NCBI GenBank assembly: GCA_963931865.1
Contig: OZ007507.1
Coordinates: 2,180,913-2,244,912, forward strand
DNA from: Axinella damicornis
Taxonomy: Eukaryota > Porifera > Demospongiae > Axinellida > Axinellidae
DNA length: 64,000 bases
Reading direction: 5' to 3'
Below are positions 18,975 through 31,339 of the stretch, piece by piece. The position numbers and the translations under genes were made by a program. Each line of letters starts with the position of its first letter. Within the stretch, counting starts at the first letter, position 1. Below the pieces are notes generated by a model. The model was not told where the DNA came from, made no database searches, and worked only from the letters and a program-made list of their open reading frames with translations.

Positions 18975-20287
18975 TCATGGATCTGCAGGAAGCTCTTCTG
19001 ACCCACCTAGTTTTGCAATAATGTGGTTCATAAATTCCACTTTTGCATGTACGACTTGTGGACAGTCTCTGAAGGACATGTTATAGCTCTCTAAGACGGC
19101 TCTGCACACGTTAGCCGCAACGCTGTGTTCAAACTGCAGGAAAGTTCAAAGTACACATCAGGATAACAACGGAAGACTCACAAGCGACCTCATGTTCACA
19201 CTTGGCTTTTTGATTGCAGGCCTAACTGCATGTGCAAACCACATCACTTGGTCACACTCAAAGAGGCAGCTTAAGTCAGTTCACTCTTTGCCACCAAAAA
19301 AATCATGCAGAAGATCATGTTGGGTAGAAGTATGAACAATTCCCACTATATTTTTTCTATGACAATTTTGCATCTAAATGCAAGGATACACACAATAACA
19401 TCAATTTGAGGTATGTAGTCTACCCTGTCTAATTAAATTGACGAGATGACAGTTCAGTACTTGAATTTAGCTCGAGTACGGGCAGCAATGGGGGTCCAAC
19501 TTCTTGTACATTTGGTGTTGACTTGGAGACCAGGCTTGTCATCAGCTGTAGAACAACTCACTGAGATGCAACTCACACAGGGTCCATGCTTGGCCTCCTT
19601 GCTGATGTACAGCTTCCTCAGCTGGTCTGCAAGTTCCTGGTCTGCCTCCACAGAGGAAGAGGTGGTGGAACTGCTGGGAGACTGACAGTAGAAGCACTTT
19701 CAGTTAACAAAGTTGAACAGCTCACCAGTGACAGGCCTCTGGAGTTAGGGAAAATGACACCCTGCATAATTTTGAATCTCTGGAGTCAGTAGAATGTCTA
19801 AGGGCTGCCCTACAACCACAAAGTTGTACCATACATCCCCAGCCCAAAGTACAAACTCACAAAGCTGCATGATAGTATACAGTATACTGTAGAGCTACCC
19901 ATGTATACTGTCCTAGCCACATTGAGCTGATCAGCCCACAGAAATCACTTCACCCTTAAGGCATACCCCCAGCCTCAACCAGGACACTCCTGCTGATTCC
20001 CGTCCAACATGGCATATTCTGCAACCATCAGCTGTGACATCTTGTGGTGGTGGTGGTGGTGGGGGGAGGGGGGCTTCACAAATAGCCCCAGACTCTCCAC
20101 TCTCTGTTTACAGAATACGGCTCCGTGAAAATCTACCAAGTAACTGACAAAAACAAAATCAAATATCCAGGACACATACTTCCTCTGCTGCACTTTTCTT
20201 TTTCCTTCTCCTCTTGGAGTCGGCTTGAGTAGTCGGAGTGAGGGACTCCATACACACTGCACACAACAGTACGAGGTGGCTCATTAC
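18975..20287 (-). pseudogene. U gene fragment of unit 2, broken
   Basis: Three last exons of the unnamed U-V gene: 20180-20287 (containing SKRRRKKKSAAEE), 19577-19738, and 18975-19133 with the stop codon. The middle exon has a 4-base deletion and a 1-base gain relative to unit 3; the deletion creates TGA directly after FNFVN. The upstream V exons are absent because unit 2 ends near 21012. A dead 3' fragment is the simplest reading. Confidence 0.75.
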
Positions 20288-21012
20288 CTGTGCAACAGAA
20301 CATCAGTGAAACTCCATGACAACCGTTCACTGCCCTCATACATAATCCTGTTCTCCCAAATTTGACAAAGAAGGACGTGATCTAGATACAGGAGAAATAC
20401 TTTTGTGTTAGCAACTATACAATGCTTTAACCAATGGACCGCCAGCCACAAGTGGAGAAGAAAGACCTCTAGGATTGGGCCAGGTACCACCAGGCAACTT
20501 ATCACATGCCTGCACATAGCTGTCACGATTGATGGATGCACAGACCACAATGCTAGAGGGACAGCTCCTGCTGGTCTGAGTTTTACTCTGGCATGACAGG
20601 ATGTACTACTCTACCACAAGTGCAGCCAAGAAGTCCTATTCCAGGAAACATCCAGGGTCTGTCACCATGGAGATATAATTGTCCTAATTGACAGTACTCC
20701 CCCTATGGTACATGTAGTAGGGCAAACTCAGAACGATGCCTCAGGTCTTACTCTCACTCATGGATACTTCAGCAGACTCTGATTGCATCGTCCAGCTTGC
20801 ACTTACAGCTAGCTTCATTCCCAGGCTGCTGGTGGATGGCTTAGCTTGTACCAGGAGCCCTTCGTTCGCGGCGCTCAAAAGCTCCTGCTTATACTATACT
20901 GCCAAATTGGGATCAAAGATAGTTGATATATGTAGCTGCCACAAAAGTGCTTACAACTCAACCACCATGCAAGGTGGTGTTTCAGAACAATTATTATATA
21001 CACTCTCTGCTC

Positions 21013-21984
21013 AGGGCCATTAAGGAATGGGACCAGCAGTTCAGATGCTATATTTGGGCCGAGTTCAGGTCAACATTTCAAGGAGTGAAAATGTATTTGA
21101 AACTTTTCATCTCTAAAGATTGTAGCTCCACCCTTTATGGTTACAGTGACGTCACTTTTAGCCCCGCCCACTCAATTAGTTGGCTGCACCAGCCCCGCCT
21201 TCTACCTATACTAATACACTAAACGCGTCATGCGGAATTCTAGCGAGCAAAATCACCGGATTGTTCCTGGATCAATATCAACTTTATCATCAGCTCCACG
21301 TTTTGGCCGTTGGGAATAGTCGATATCTACTTCCAACGGGCTGCTACTGGCAAATGTGCCACACCCACTACCCATTTTATCCTCCAGTTTGCTACTTCAG
21401 CGGCAACATACGAACTTTTCCCAACGGCGAAGTCCAAGACAATCGTACATGTTTTCCTTTGAACTCAACAGTAGCTTCCAACATCGTTCGGGCGAATTCC
21501 GCATGCTTTACTTCCGTGAAAGAGCCACTGTATGCGGCCGGCCGCATACATTGGTAACACTTAACATTGCCCAAAACAAAAGTTGCCCCCCCTAATACAT
21601 TCTCTATGGGAAATGGACAAACTTCACTGGTACGTAACTCTGGAAAACAACAAGCTAATGCACTCAAACTTGAGATATCATCTAAGTATCTCGTACAGTA
21701 TATTCTAGGTGAAAATCAGGGCAATCCAGCAATGCCGATTAATTAGTACACAGGAAGTGACATCACATGGAAAATGGTCTTATCACTTCCCTGTAGGCCA
21801 TACAGCATCATAGGTCCTTTATATGTCCTTAATAATAATAATAATTAAAGTGTGACGGAAGTTTCGGTGTGACGGATATATAATACAGACGCGACGTGAG
21901 TACGCTGCACGATTAGTTGCCTCGCACTAATTAAGGCACTCGGTAATTATGGCTATCAGCAGTATACGGCTTAGCCCCTTATTG
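21013..21984. other. Unique segment at the unit 2/3 junction
   Basis: Not shared with the other units. It holds several fold-backs: the palindrome TGTATGCGGCCGGCCGCATACA (21530-21551, near-perfect), CATGCGGAATTC against GAATTCCGCATG (about 21230, 21495) and CCGTTGGGAA against TTCCCAACGG (about 21309, 21420). Open frames on both strands overlap these and are not credible. Probably a fold-back transposon plus spacer. Confidence 0.45.
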
Positions 21985-22397
21985 TTCAGTAAGGTTGCAT
22001 TCAAAATCAGAAAATACCTATTTTCCACTGTTCCATTATCGATTGCTCAATATCATCACCCTGGAACGCTATTAATTATTCCACTGCCGCTAGTATACAT
22101 ACATGACCACTTACTTTAGTCAAACTCATTGGCTGTCCATCTAGCCTCATTCCCATGTCGTTTGCAGTACAGGAGCTTAATCGTACTGCAAGCGATGGAA
22201 AGCTGCATAAAACGAGCACTATATGGATGTGTTCTGTATAGATACAAAGACACGGTGACCTGGTGGTTCTCTTTGAGAGGGTCAACCCAGATAAGTAGCG
22301 ACAATCCAGTTACCATCAATAGTAAAGTCACTGTAACTGTAACATGAGATCATTGTCACTGTTTTATGTACATAATAGTATGTCATCAGTGATTCAC

Positions 22398-24491
22398 AAA
22401 TCAAGAATCGTTCTTCGGATTTCTCCATAGGGTTCGAGCTTAACTGGACTTTGTGCTTCAGGTTCTGTGTGTGGTGCTGTTCACGGGAGAAAGGGTACAA
22501 CTGTACAGGTATACATGTTCCACACAAATTGGGGAATTTGTACGATCTCATGCAATTTTAGAACCCCAAAATAATACATGTACCTATCAATCTTGAGACA
22601 TGCAAGTTAAAGATTACACAGACTGGTTTGGGGTTGAGGGTGATGCTGGAATCTAAAGAGGGTGCTTATAGAAAACCTTGCATTCTAAATACACACCTCT
22701 CCACACAGAACTATGACTCTAGTGACTGTTGCCATCATCAGAAACCAGCGCTATGGATGAAGTACATGCAAGTGGCTGTACTATCACACTGAATTGGTGA
22801 AAAGGATATTTTTCAGTAAGTAACCATCCAGTATTAAACAGGTTTACAACATGGTTAAGAATCCTACCTGCCTCTTTTTCATGACCATCACACTCAACTG
22901 AGTCTGGGGTAGCATAGGCCGTGTGTTGTAGATCCGCACCCTCAGCAGATGTTGACTCAGTAGGAACCGGGTTGTTGGACAATGGAAGATCATTGCTGGG
23001 TGTCATGTGATTTGCATAGACTATAGAAGTATAGAAGTGAGAATAGGAGTGTAAATCATCTCAAAAGCGACGTTCACAAACTTGGAATCAATCTCTCTTC
23101 AACTTGTGAGCATCATATCATGAGAGTGTCACATCAGGCATACCATTAGCATCTTCTAATGTCAGCTGTGTCAGGGCTGTGTATATCCCAGGATCCTCGT
23201 CAACACTGCTACTATGTGTTGTACCTGTGGACGGCAATAGTACAATGTTCACCACCTTCCCTATCCTCCTCTGAACAGAACCTTTCCATGGGTGAAAGAA
23301 AACGAACTTGTACACTGCTGAATGTAGTGAGTTGGCAGGAATTGATTGGGCCTGGGCTGAAGTGAAGCAGAGGCCCATATTTCAGGGGCCCAAAAGTCTC
23401 ACCCTTGATAGATGTTGTCTCAGTAGGAACCGGGTTGTTGGACAATGGAAGCCCTTTGCTGGGTGTCATGTGATCTGCATAGACTGTAGAAGTAGAAGTG
23501 AGAATAGGAGTGTAAATCATCTCAAAAGTGACATTCACAAAGTCTCTCTTCAACTTGTGAGCATCATATCATGCAGGGGGGGGGGGGGGGGGGGGGCTAC
23601 AGGGGGGGCCCTTTCCACTTCTGACCACGCTTTACACGTGGACCCGACGTACAGTGTTGGAAACAGCAGCAGCAAGTTGAAACAAAGCTCACTGCTGGAC
23701 TTTTTCTAACGGTAAACAGCTTGTGACAGTCAGAATGAATCAGATACAGAGTCAACTCATGCTGGGGACGAAAACGGTTCTCACTTCAGACCACGGAATG
23801 TGCACGGCGAATCTTCATCGGACTCTGACTTTCATGACCAGTCACAATTACCTTTCCACGTCGAGAGTGAGACGTTCACGGACGACACGGAAACCAGAAA
23901 GCAGTGAGTGCAGTGCAAAAGCACGAAGGTGCTACGAGAGCCCATCTAGACAACTGGAAAATGATGGTGAAATATTTTTTCCGCGGATTGGATCAGCACT
24001 TCGCGCCTCTGTTCACTACTGCACTGGATACCTTCGCCTGTGGCCAGATGATATAGCCCCCCCTTATAATTTTTCCTGGATTCGCCCCTGATCATGAGTG
24101 TCACATCAGGCATACCATTAGCATCTTCTAATGTCAGCTGTGTCAGGGCTGTGTATATCCCAGGATCCTCGTCAACACTGCTACTATGTGTTGTACCTGT
24201 GGACGGCAATAGTACAATGTTCACCACCTTCCCTATCCTCCTCTGAACAGAACTTTTTCCATGTGTGAAAGAAAACAAACTTGTACACTGCTGAGTGTAG
24301 TGAGTTGGGATAATGCAGGAATTGATTGGGCCTGGGCTGAAGTGAAGCAGAGGCTCATATTTCAGGGGCCCAAAAGTTTCAGTATTAATGATTCCACTGT
24401 AGTTCCTCACCCTCAGCAGATGTTGACTCAGTTGCAACATGATTGTTGAACGATGAAGTCTTTGGAAGTCCATTTCTAGGTGTTGTGTAAT
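22398..24491 (-). CDS. R exons of unit 3, internally duplicated, 3' end missing
   Basis: Minus-strand phase-1 81-base exons: 24411-24491 (YTTPRNGLP), 24116-24196 (GIYTALTQL), 23403-23483 (YADHMTPSKGLPL), 23144-23224 (GIYTALTQL again) and 22940-23020 (YANHMTPSNDLPL; its near donor is GTGCGG instead of GTGAGG, the far donor at 22868 is kept). Then 22398-22476 (EPYGEIRRTIL). Compared with the other units, one pair of exons has been duplicated, raising the tyrosine-motif count. The terminal exon is outside the duplicated segment. Confidence 0.55.
23574..24090. mobile_element. CAGGGG element with long G run in an R intron
   Basis: Left end CAGGGGGGG..., right end CGCCCCTG (element ends read CAGGGGCGAATCCAGG on the other strand). 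ATCATG flanks both sides (23568-23573, 24091-24096), against a single copy at the matching site in other R modules. The plus frame 23723-24091 runs through it but has no recognised domain. Confidence 0.75.
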
Positions 24492-24620
24492 CTGCAAAGA
24501 AATGATTTACTTTTAATCTGCATGACATGTTGCGCATTCAATTTTGAGGTGACATTCTCACTGTCACTTCTCTAGTCTCTTGACTTTGATGTTTAACCCT
24601 TAGGCTGTGTGTGTCACATA

Positions 24621-25574
24621 CCGTATGGCCGGAAAATTAAATTTGGCGGGAATTAAATTCGGCAGATTAGCTCTAAAATGCTGTGAATTGCATTTGGCAG
24701 ATTAAAATTTGGCGGATTTTAAAATTTGCAGATCGAGAATGACGTCATACTAACTGCATGGCCACACAGCCATGGAGCACTAGGTACTTACTAGTAGTTT
24801 ACGTGCGAGTTTGCGGTGGAGAGCTGTGTTTGAGGTACCACGTCTACAAAATTAATCCTCTGGGATGCGAGTGTAAAAGAGGAACTGGCATGTATAGTGG
24901 TAAAGTAGCAGTCATGCGTAGGACTCCGACAGCCATGTCAGGGGCGGCGGCACGTATTTACAATTGGGGGGGCAAGCCAGTGGCGTAGCCTACGCACGCT
25001 GCCGAAGGCAGTGCATAGAGGCGTGCAGCGCCGATCAGTCCGCGCGAAACGCGGAAAAAAAATTTCGCCTTCATTTTTCAGTTATCAGGATGGGCTCTCA
25101 TGGCACCTTCGTGCTTTGTACTGCGCGTTCCAGATGTATGAGGATCGATGCTGCGCCAGATCAGCAACTCGATTCGCGTACATCACAAGGTTAGCCGAGT
25201 CAGCCTAGTACTAAGTATAGGGCAGCCGTTAGCTGTTTAATAGTAGCTAGCTAGGAGTTAGGGGGGGCGATGCCCCCCCTAAATATTTTGGGGGGGGGGG
25301 GGGGGGGGGCGCTTGCCCCCCTTGCCCCCCCCCCCCCCCCCCCCCGTGCCGCCGCCCCTGCATGTACCCAGGAAGATATCAGCTGCTTGCTGGCAATTTC
25401 AGGCAGATCAGAGACAGAGGTACTATAGTATTATGAGTGTGTACATGAGAGCGTCGCTACGAGACACCGCCATGTTCACGATAGATTGCAATGACATCAT
25501 GATGAAATATTGGCGGAATTTAAGTTGGCAGTACGTTCATAATCCGCCAAATTTAATTCCCGCCGGTCATACGG
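24621..25574. mobile_element. TA/CCGTATGGCCGG element, unit 3 copy
   Basis: Same ends as 13757-15727, TA on both sides. It is interrupted by the CAGGGGCGGCGG insertion 24939-25360; without that it is about 530 bp. Confidence 0.75.
24939..25360. mobile_element. CAGGGGCGGCGGCACG element, second copy
   Basis: A 422-bp insertion nearly identical to 5598-6031. CATGT on both sides (24934-24938, 25361-25365); the empty site in unit 2 (14103-14112) has one copy. It carries the same hairpin, T run and G/C homopolymers. A different target site from the first copy shows independent transposition. Confidence 0.93.
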
Positions 25575-26068
25575 TATCTCACCAAAATTGTAGTGGGCAC
25601 CGTCAGAGTACAAAGTACTTATAATGTTGCACTACTCTCAGTACAAGGTCAATGGATGTCCAACAGCCTTGACAGAGGCTGACATCTTGGATGATCATGA
25701 CCAGTATACAGCTGCTGCTGGTGGTTACTTGGCAACCACACCTCCAATTACTGCATGGTCACATAAAGTGTGCATGTGTGTAACATTGCTTGCCCGCCAC
25801 CTTAAGGTTACGGGGCACTTGTGTGCGCACCGTGCCAAAAATCTCCAGTATGAAGAGCGTGAGCAACTTGATTCTGGCGGTGGAGGTGCACTGTCACAAG
25901 GTGCAGGGCATGACGGAAGCATTTATGGATACACTGTATAGCCATGTAAAAACGAGCAGTTCAGTTCACCAAGAAGCGGTATTTACCGCTTTTCTCAAGC
26001 GAGACAGCAAATAAATTTGCCAAGGACTATGCTATCAAAAAAAGCTTCCGTCATGCCCTTTATCAGTG

Positions 26069-26335
26069 CACAGCAAAAAATAAGACGTATCCTGATGTAT
26101 CAGAGCAAGAAATCTCAAAGGAAATATGATGTTTCCATGCAAGGATACATAAGGATACACAGGAATAGGCAAGATTCCTATGACAATTCCTAAGACAATT
26201 CCTAATTGTCTTAGGAATTGTCATAGGAATCTTGCCCATTCCTGTGTATCCTTATGTATCCTTGCATGGAAACATCATATTTCCTTTGAGATTTCTTGCT
26301 CTGATACATCAGGATACGTCTTATTTTTTGCTGTG
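26069..26335. mobile_element. 267-bp near-perfect palindrome with CACAG ends
   Basis: Ends CACAGCAAAAAATAAGACG and its complement; two arms of about 130 bases meet near 26200 in ACAATTCCTAATTGTC. GTG lies on both sides (26066-26068, 26336-26338), and unit 4 (37918-37930) shows the empty site with one GTG. A 3-bp duplication with CACNG ends resembles CACTA-type elements. Confidence 0.9.
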
Positions 26336-26517
26336 GTGGCAGCGGAAGCAGTATGAGATGGGGGCTAATAGCACAGTTGTGCACAGTAACCAGCACGCAC
26401 TTTCAATACACTCACACGGCGTGCACACGAGTATCCCGTAACCTTAATGCTCCTATGCATGCTCTCTCTTCAACTTTTTGACATCACATCACATCACGAG
26501 TGTTTCATCAGGCATAC

Positions 26518-27628
26518 CATTAGCAGCTTCTCTGGTCAACTCTGTCAGCCCTGTGTATATCCTGTCAACACTTCTACTACGTCTCATACCTGCATGTAGA
26601 TGAAAATAACAATACCTTTCCCTAGTACATAACCCTCCTCACCCATTTAAAGTGGGCCTGGAGGGGGCATTTATTCAATAGTCCTAACTGTTACAGGTCT
26701 AGCTCTTATCAGAAGCACGATGACAATGATGTCATCATGCTGTTATCAATGGCTCACCTGATTTGTCGTCCACAATGACAAGTCTTGGCTTGAAGTGTAC
26801 ATAATCGTACTCTGCAATATATGCTACCCTTTGTTGTCTGGATATTGCGATTGATGGCTCAGTGTGTAGCTTACTTCTAGGTAAAGGTATGGGTTTTTCA
26901 TGGTGTTTGGATCTTCTCGGTGGAGAACATGGTGCTCGTGGCTGTGGTAATGAAGCTTCAGTAGGAGCAACCTGGAGTGTGGGGGGCCGTGGTGGCCTTA
27001 AAAGGATATCCTCTGCCGGGTAATCATACTCAGATGTTGCACTATTCCTACAGGAGCTACTTGGGACCAAACTAGTTGCAGGTTTGGACTCGGCCTCCTT
27101 TGTACATGTGTTTATAACAGTCACTTTGTTTATAACAGTCACTTTTCTGTCTCTCCTCAAACCCTTCTGTTTGTGGCCATCCACAGCGCTGGACTTCTTG
27201 CCTGGAGATCGCGATCGCGATCGCTGGACAGAAGATGGGCTGTTTTCAAATGCTGGTGCTCTAGCAGCACGCCGCGTAGTTGTAGCGTTACCGGTTTGCG
27301 TCACTGGTGAACCTTGCACGGCATCCCGGGAGGACAGCGGCGACCGCTGTGCGAATTTCAATGCAGCATAGTTTACAGTATGTGTATCCTTTACACGCAG
27401 CGTATTTTCCTTCACAGGTGGGACCAGCTCTGGAGAACCATTTCCTTGTGCATCTTGCAGTGTAGCATGGTACCCCGACAGGTCTACTTCAACGTATCGA
27501 CCTCCTAGAATAGGAGAACGTTTCGCACTTGCTAGCGCCTCTACTGTCGGTCGTGGAGGAACGACAGGCTTAACCTTTTCATCAGCACTCAGGCTGGAGA
27601 GGACTTCAGCACTCTTGGATTTCTTCAT
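26518..27628 (-). CDS. K gene of unit 3: tyrosine-motif, proline-rich protein (5' exons)
   Basis: Exon 1 is 26758-27628 (MKKSKSAEVL start; donor GTGAGC, phase 1). Exon 2 is 26518-26589 (72 bases; SVDRIYTGLTELTREAAN). Motifs in order: PVVPPRP SH3 ligand near residue 20, RYVEVDLSGYHATL, ITIM-like VNYAAL, SRSRSPGKK, a small internal duplication KVTVIN-KVTVIN, EYDYPAEDILLRP, KPIPLPRSK and AEYDYVHFKP. About 290 codons in exon 1. Tyrosines sit in acidic or YxxL/V contexts typical of SH2 docking; the function is inferred. The following R exons are 22398-24491. Confidence 0.68.
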
Positions 27629-27634
27629 TGCCAC

Positions 27635-27907
27635 AAATTAGCATGAGAACGCGCTGCATGTTACTTAGCTATTATTATGGCAATCAGCAGTACCTTGACC
27701 CCATATCGGGTTATCATTGGTTATATTCCCCCGCCTTCCCTCCATTTCAATTCAAGGAGTGGACATGACTAGCTATAGGGCCAGCTGGATGTTGTGGGTG
27801 ACGCCTGGGAGCAAGGTTAGTATGTTACATCATGTCGCAGCAGTGTAGGGTAAATTAAAAGACAACAATAGGGAATTATTATTCAACAAAAAACATTACA
27901 GCATGAC
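27635..27907. other. Spacer between K3 and U2
   Basis: Holds the conserved leader of K and the 3' flank of U. A pyrimidine-rich string CCCCCGCCTTCCCTCC is shared with units 4 and 5. No gene seen. Confidence 0.4.
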
Positions 27908-30900
27908 TCATGGATCTGCAGGAAGCTCTTCTGACCCGCCTAGTTTTGCAATAATGTGGTTCATAAATTCCACTTTTGCATGTACGACTTGTAGACAGTC
28001 TCTGAAGGACATGTTATAGCTCTCTAAGACGGCTCTGCACACGTTAGCTGCAACGCTGTGTTCAAACTGCAGAAAAGTTCAAAATACACATCAGGATAAC
28101 GGAAGACTCACAAGTGACCTCATGTTCACACTTGGCTTTTTGATTGCAGGCCTAACTGCATGTGCAAACCACATCACTTGGTCACACTCAGAGAGGCAGC
28201 TTAAGTCAGTTCACTCTTTGCCACCAAAAAAATCATGCAGACAATCATGTTGGGTAGAATCCCACTATATGGGGTATTTTTTCTATGACAATTATTTTGC
28301 ATCTAAATGCAAGGATACACACAATAACATCAATTTGAGGTATGTAGTCTACCCTGTCTAATTAAATTGATGAGATGACAGTTCAGTACTTGAATTTAGC
28401 TCGAGTACGGGCAGCAATGGGGGTCCAACTTCTTGTACATTTGGTGTTGACTTGGAGACCAGCTGCAGGCTTGTCATCAGCTGTAGAACAACTCACTGAG
28501 ATGCAACTCACACGGGGTCCATGCTTGGCCTCCTTGCTGATGTATAGCTTCCTCAGCTGGTCAGCAAGTTCCTGGTCTGCCTCCACAGAGGGAAGGGGAT
28601 GGAACTGCTGGGAGACTGACAGTAGAAGCACTTTCAGCTCCTTAACAAAGTTGAACAGCTCACCAGTGACAGGCCTCTGGAGTTAGGGAAAATGACACCC
28701 TGCCTAATTTTGAATCTCTGGAGTCAGTAGAATGTCTAAGGGCTGCCCTTGTTGTCCATACATCCCCAGCCCAAAGTACAGACTCACAAAACTGCAGAAT
28801 ACGGCTTCGTGAAAATTTACCGAGTGACTAAAAAAACAAAATCAAATATCCAGGACACATACTTCCTCCGCTGCACTTTTCTTTTTCCTTCTCCTCTTGG
28901 AGTCGGCTTGAGTAGTCGGAGTGAGGGACTCCATACACACTGCACACAACAGTACGAGGTGGCTCATTACCTGTGCAACAGAACATCAGTGAAACTCCAT
29001 GACAACCATTCACTGCCCTCATACATAATCCTGTTCTCCTAAATTTGACAGAGAAGGACGTGATCTAGATACAGGAGAAATACTTTTTGTTAGCAACTAT
29101 ACAATGCTTTAACCAATGGGCCGCCAGCCACAAGTGGAGAAGAAAGACCTCTAGCTATAGGATTGGGCCAGGTACCACCAGGCAACTAATCTCTGGCATG
29201 ACAAGATGTACTACTCTACCACAAGTGTAGTCCATGAAGTCCTATTCCACACAACCAGGAAAGTCCTATTCCACACAACCAGGAAACATCCAAGGGTCTG
29301 TCACCATGGAGATATGATTGACAGTACTCCCCCTATGGTATATGTAGTATGGCAAACTCAGAATGATGCCTCAGGTCTTACTCTCACTCGTGGATACTTC
29401 AGCAGACTCTGATTGCATCGTCCAGCTTGCACCTACATGCAGCTAGCTTCATTCCCAGGCTGCTGGTGGATGGCTTAGCTTGTACCAGGAGCCCTTCGCG
29501 GCGCTCAAAAGCTCCTGCTTGTATTATACTGCCAAATTGGGATCAAAGATAGTTGACATACGTAGCTGCCACAAAAGTGCTTACAACTCAACCACCATGC
29601 AAGGTGGTGTTTCAGGACAATCATTATATACACTTTCTGGCAGGGAAAACTGTTCGTGTAATGAAATGCTTGAAGAGAGTCTGACTACTATCTCACACCT
29701 GACACTCTTGTATAAAATTGTGCTGACTAACCTCGGTGATGGAGTTTGGAGCACTTCTGTCTCCCCGGCGTTGGCTACAATTGCTCATTTTCGACTGTCA
29801 TTGGTAGCACTTAACATCACATTATTATGTGTGCATTAATTGAGCACAAGTTTTTTTCCATGAGTTGGTGGCAGTTTGCCTAACCAGTTGAAGCAAGAGT
29901 TTTGTGCTAACAGCAATCGTGAGTTAATTGCTGGAATATCAAGCACGTGATGTGATTTTAATGCTAGAGTCCAGACCAGTATTAATTAGCCGGTAGGCTT
30001 CTTTCTGGTCCCCTATAGTATACATGGCTTGAGTTACGGTCATATCATGTAACAGGAATAATTTTGAAGTTGGTGACATGGCTACTAAATATGGTCGTAA
30101 TTTAATATTGGCAGATCATTTTTTCCCCCTTAACCACATGTGAGAACTCATAGTAGCGAGCTGTGTCAATCATCAATCAGGATGGAGATGTTTATTAAAA
30201 TTTCAGGGACTCAAAATTCATGAGATGCCTATACAATCGGGATGCAGGAAAACCCGGAACGGTCAGGAACGGAACGGAACGGAACGGAACCGGAAGTAGT
30301 AATTAATGTTTCCTCGTATACAACTAATTATGCTCATGTATATGAGCATAATTATATACACAATCATGTATACCAGCTTGCTGTAGCACAGTGGCAATTT
30401 GCTATAAATTTAAGTGTAAAGGGTTAAAGTATTCTTTGCAGTGTGGCCAATACAGGAAGAAGTACAGCAGATCTGACCTGCACAAACATGACGTAACGCT
30501 CCAGGTCCATTTTGGACTGCATCAGAAGAGTGTAGGGGTGGATGGGTGTCGGTGAGGGATCGAGGTGGTCTGTAGGGAGAAGCAGTACTTGATTTGAAAC
30601 GCCTTGACATCATGTCATGTGAACTGACAAGGAATGCAGTAGGGACTTGATGTTTGATGCTCGAGCCCGGCAGGTCAGAAATTTTCCATAATCGTTTAAG
30701 TCCCAGTGTGCTGTTAGGGGCGAAAATTGTGCAGTTTCGGAGAGGAGAGTGAACATCGAAGACAACAAATATCGCCACAAACTGCATCTAGGCGCTATAG
30801 TAAGCTTGTGTGATAATAAGGAAAGAAACGATGTGACTTTTTTAACAGCCACCTGGGTCTATTTTGCGATTAAGCTAGCTTGAGCAACAAAACATCAAGT

Positions 30901-31274
30901 TGGTCTGGCCTCATCAGAATAGTGATTGAAAATGTTGGGAAAACGTTTTTTCTATACTTTCTGGCTATAGTGTCTTAGGTGCCCAAAGGTGTCCACAACT
31001 GAGATGCTCCACTGCATACACGATTCAGTTTCACATTCATGATGCATCTCTACCTTCCTGGGGATTACTAGGTGATGCATACTGCATGAGACTGGTCCGT
31101 AGATCTTCAGGCACTCCTGCAATTCTTGATTTAGCAGCTATGTGTTTGCGTGGATGTGTGGATGTGTGAGTGTGTGTGGATGTGTGAGTGTGTGCGTGTG
31201 TATGTGTGTGTGTATGTGTGCATGTGTGTGTGTGTGCATGTGTGTGTGTGCATGTGTGTGTGTGCGTTGTGTGC

Positions 31275-31339
<65 letters not shown>

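Larger units (their letters stand above)
11765..21012. repeat. Tandem unit 2 (modules R-S-K-U)
   Basis: Contains R (11.77-13.7 kb), S (13.7-16.9 kb, swollen by three nested transposons), K (16.8-18.2 kb) and a broken U (19.0-20.3 kb). Homology to unit 3 ends near 21012, where unit 3 continues into V and unit 2 switches to unrelated DNA. Confidence 0.85.

Noticed and set aside
21180..21667. Overlapping 91-125-codon frames on both strands
   Set aside because: They cover fold-back DNA and are found once; no domain or splice support.
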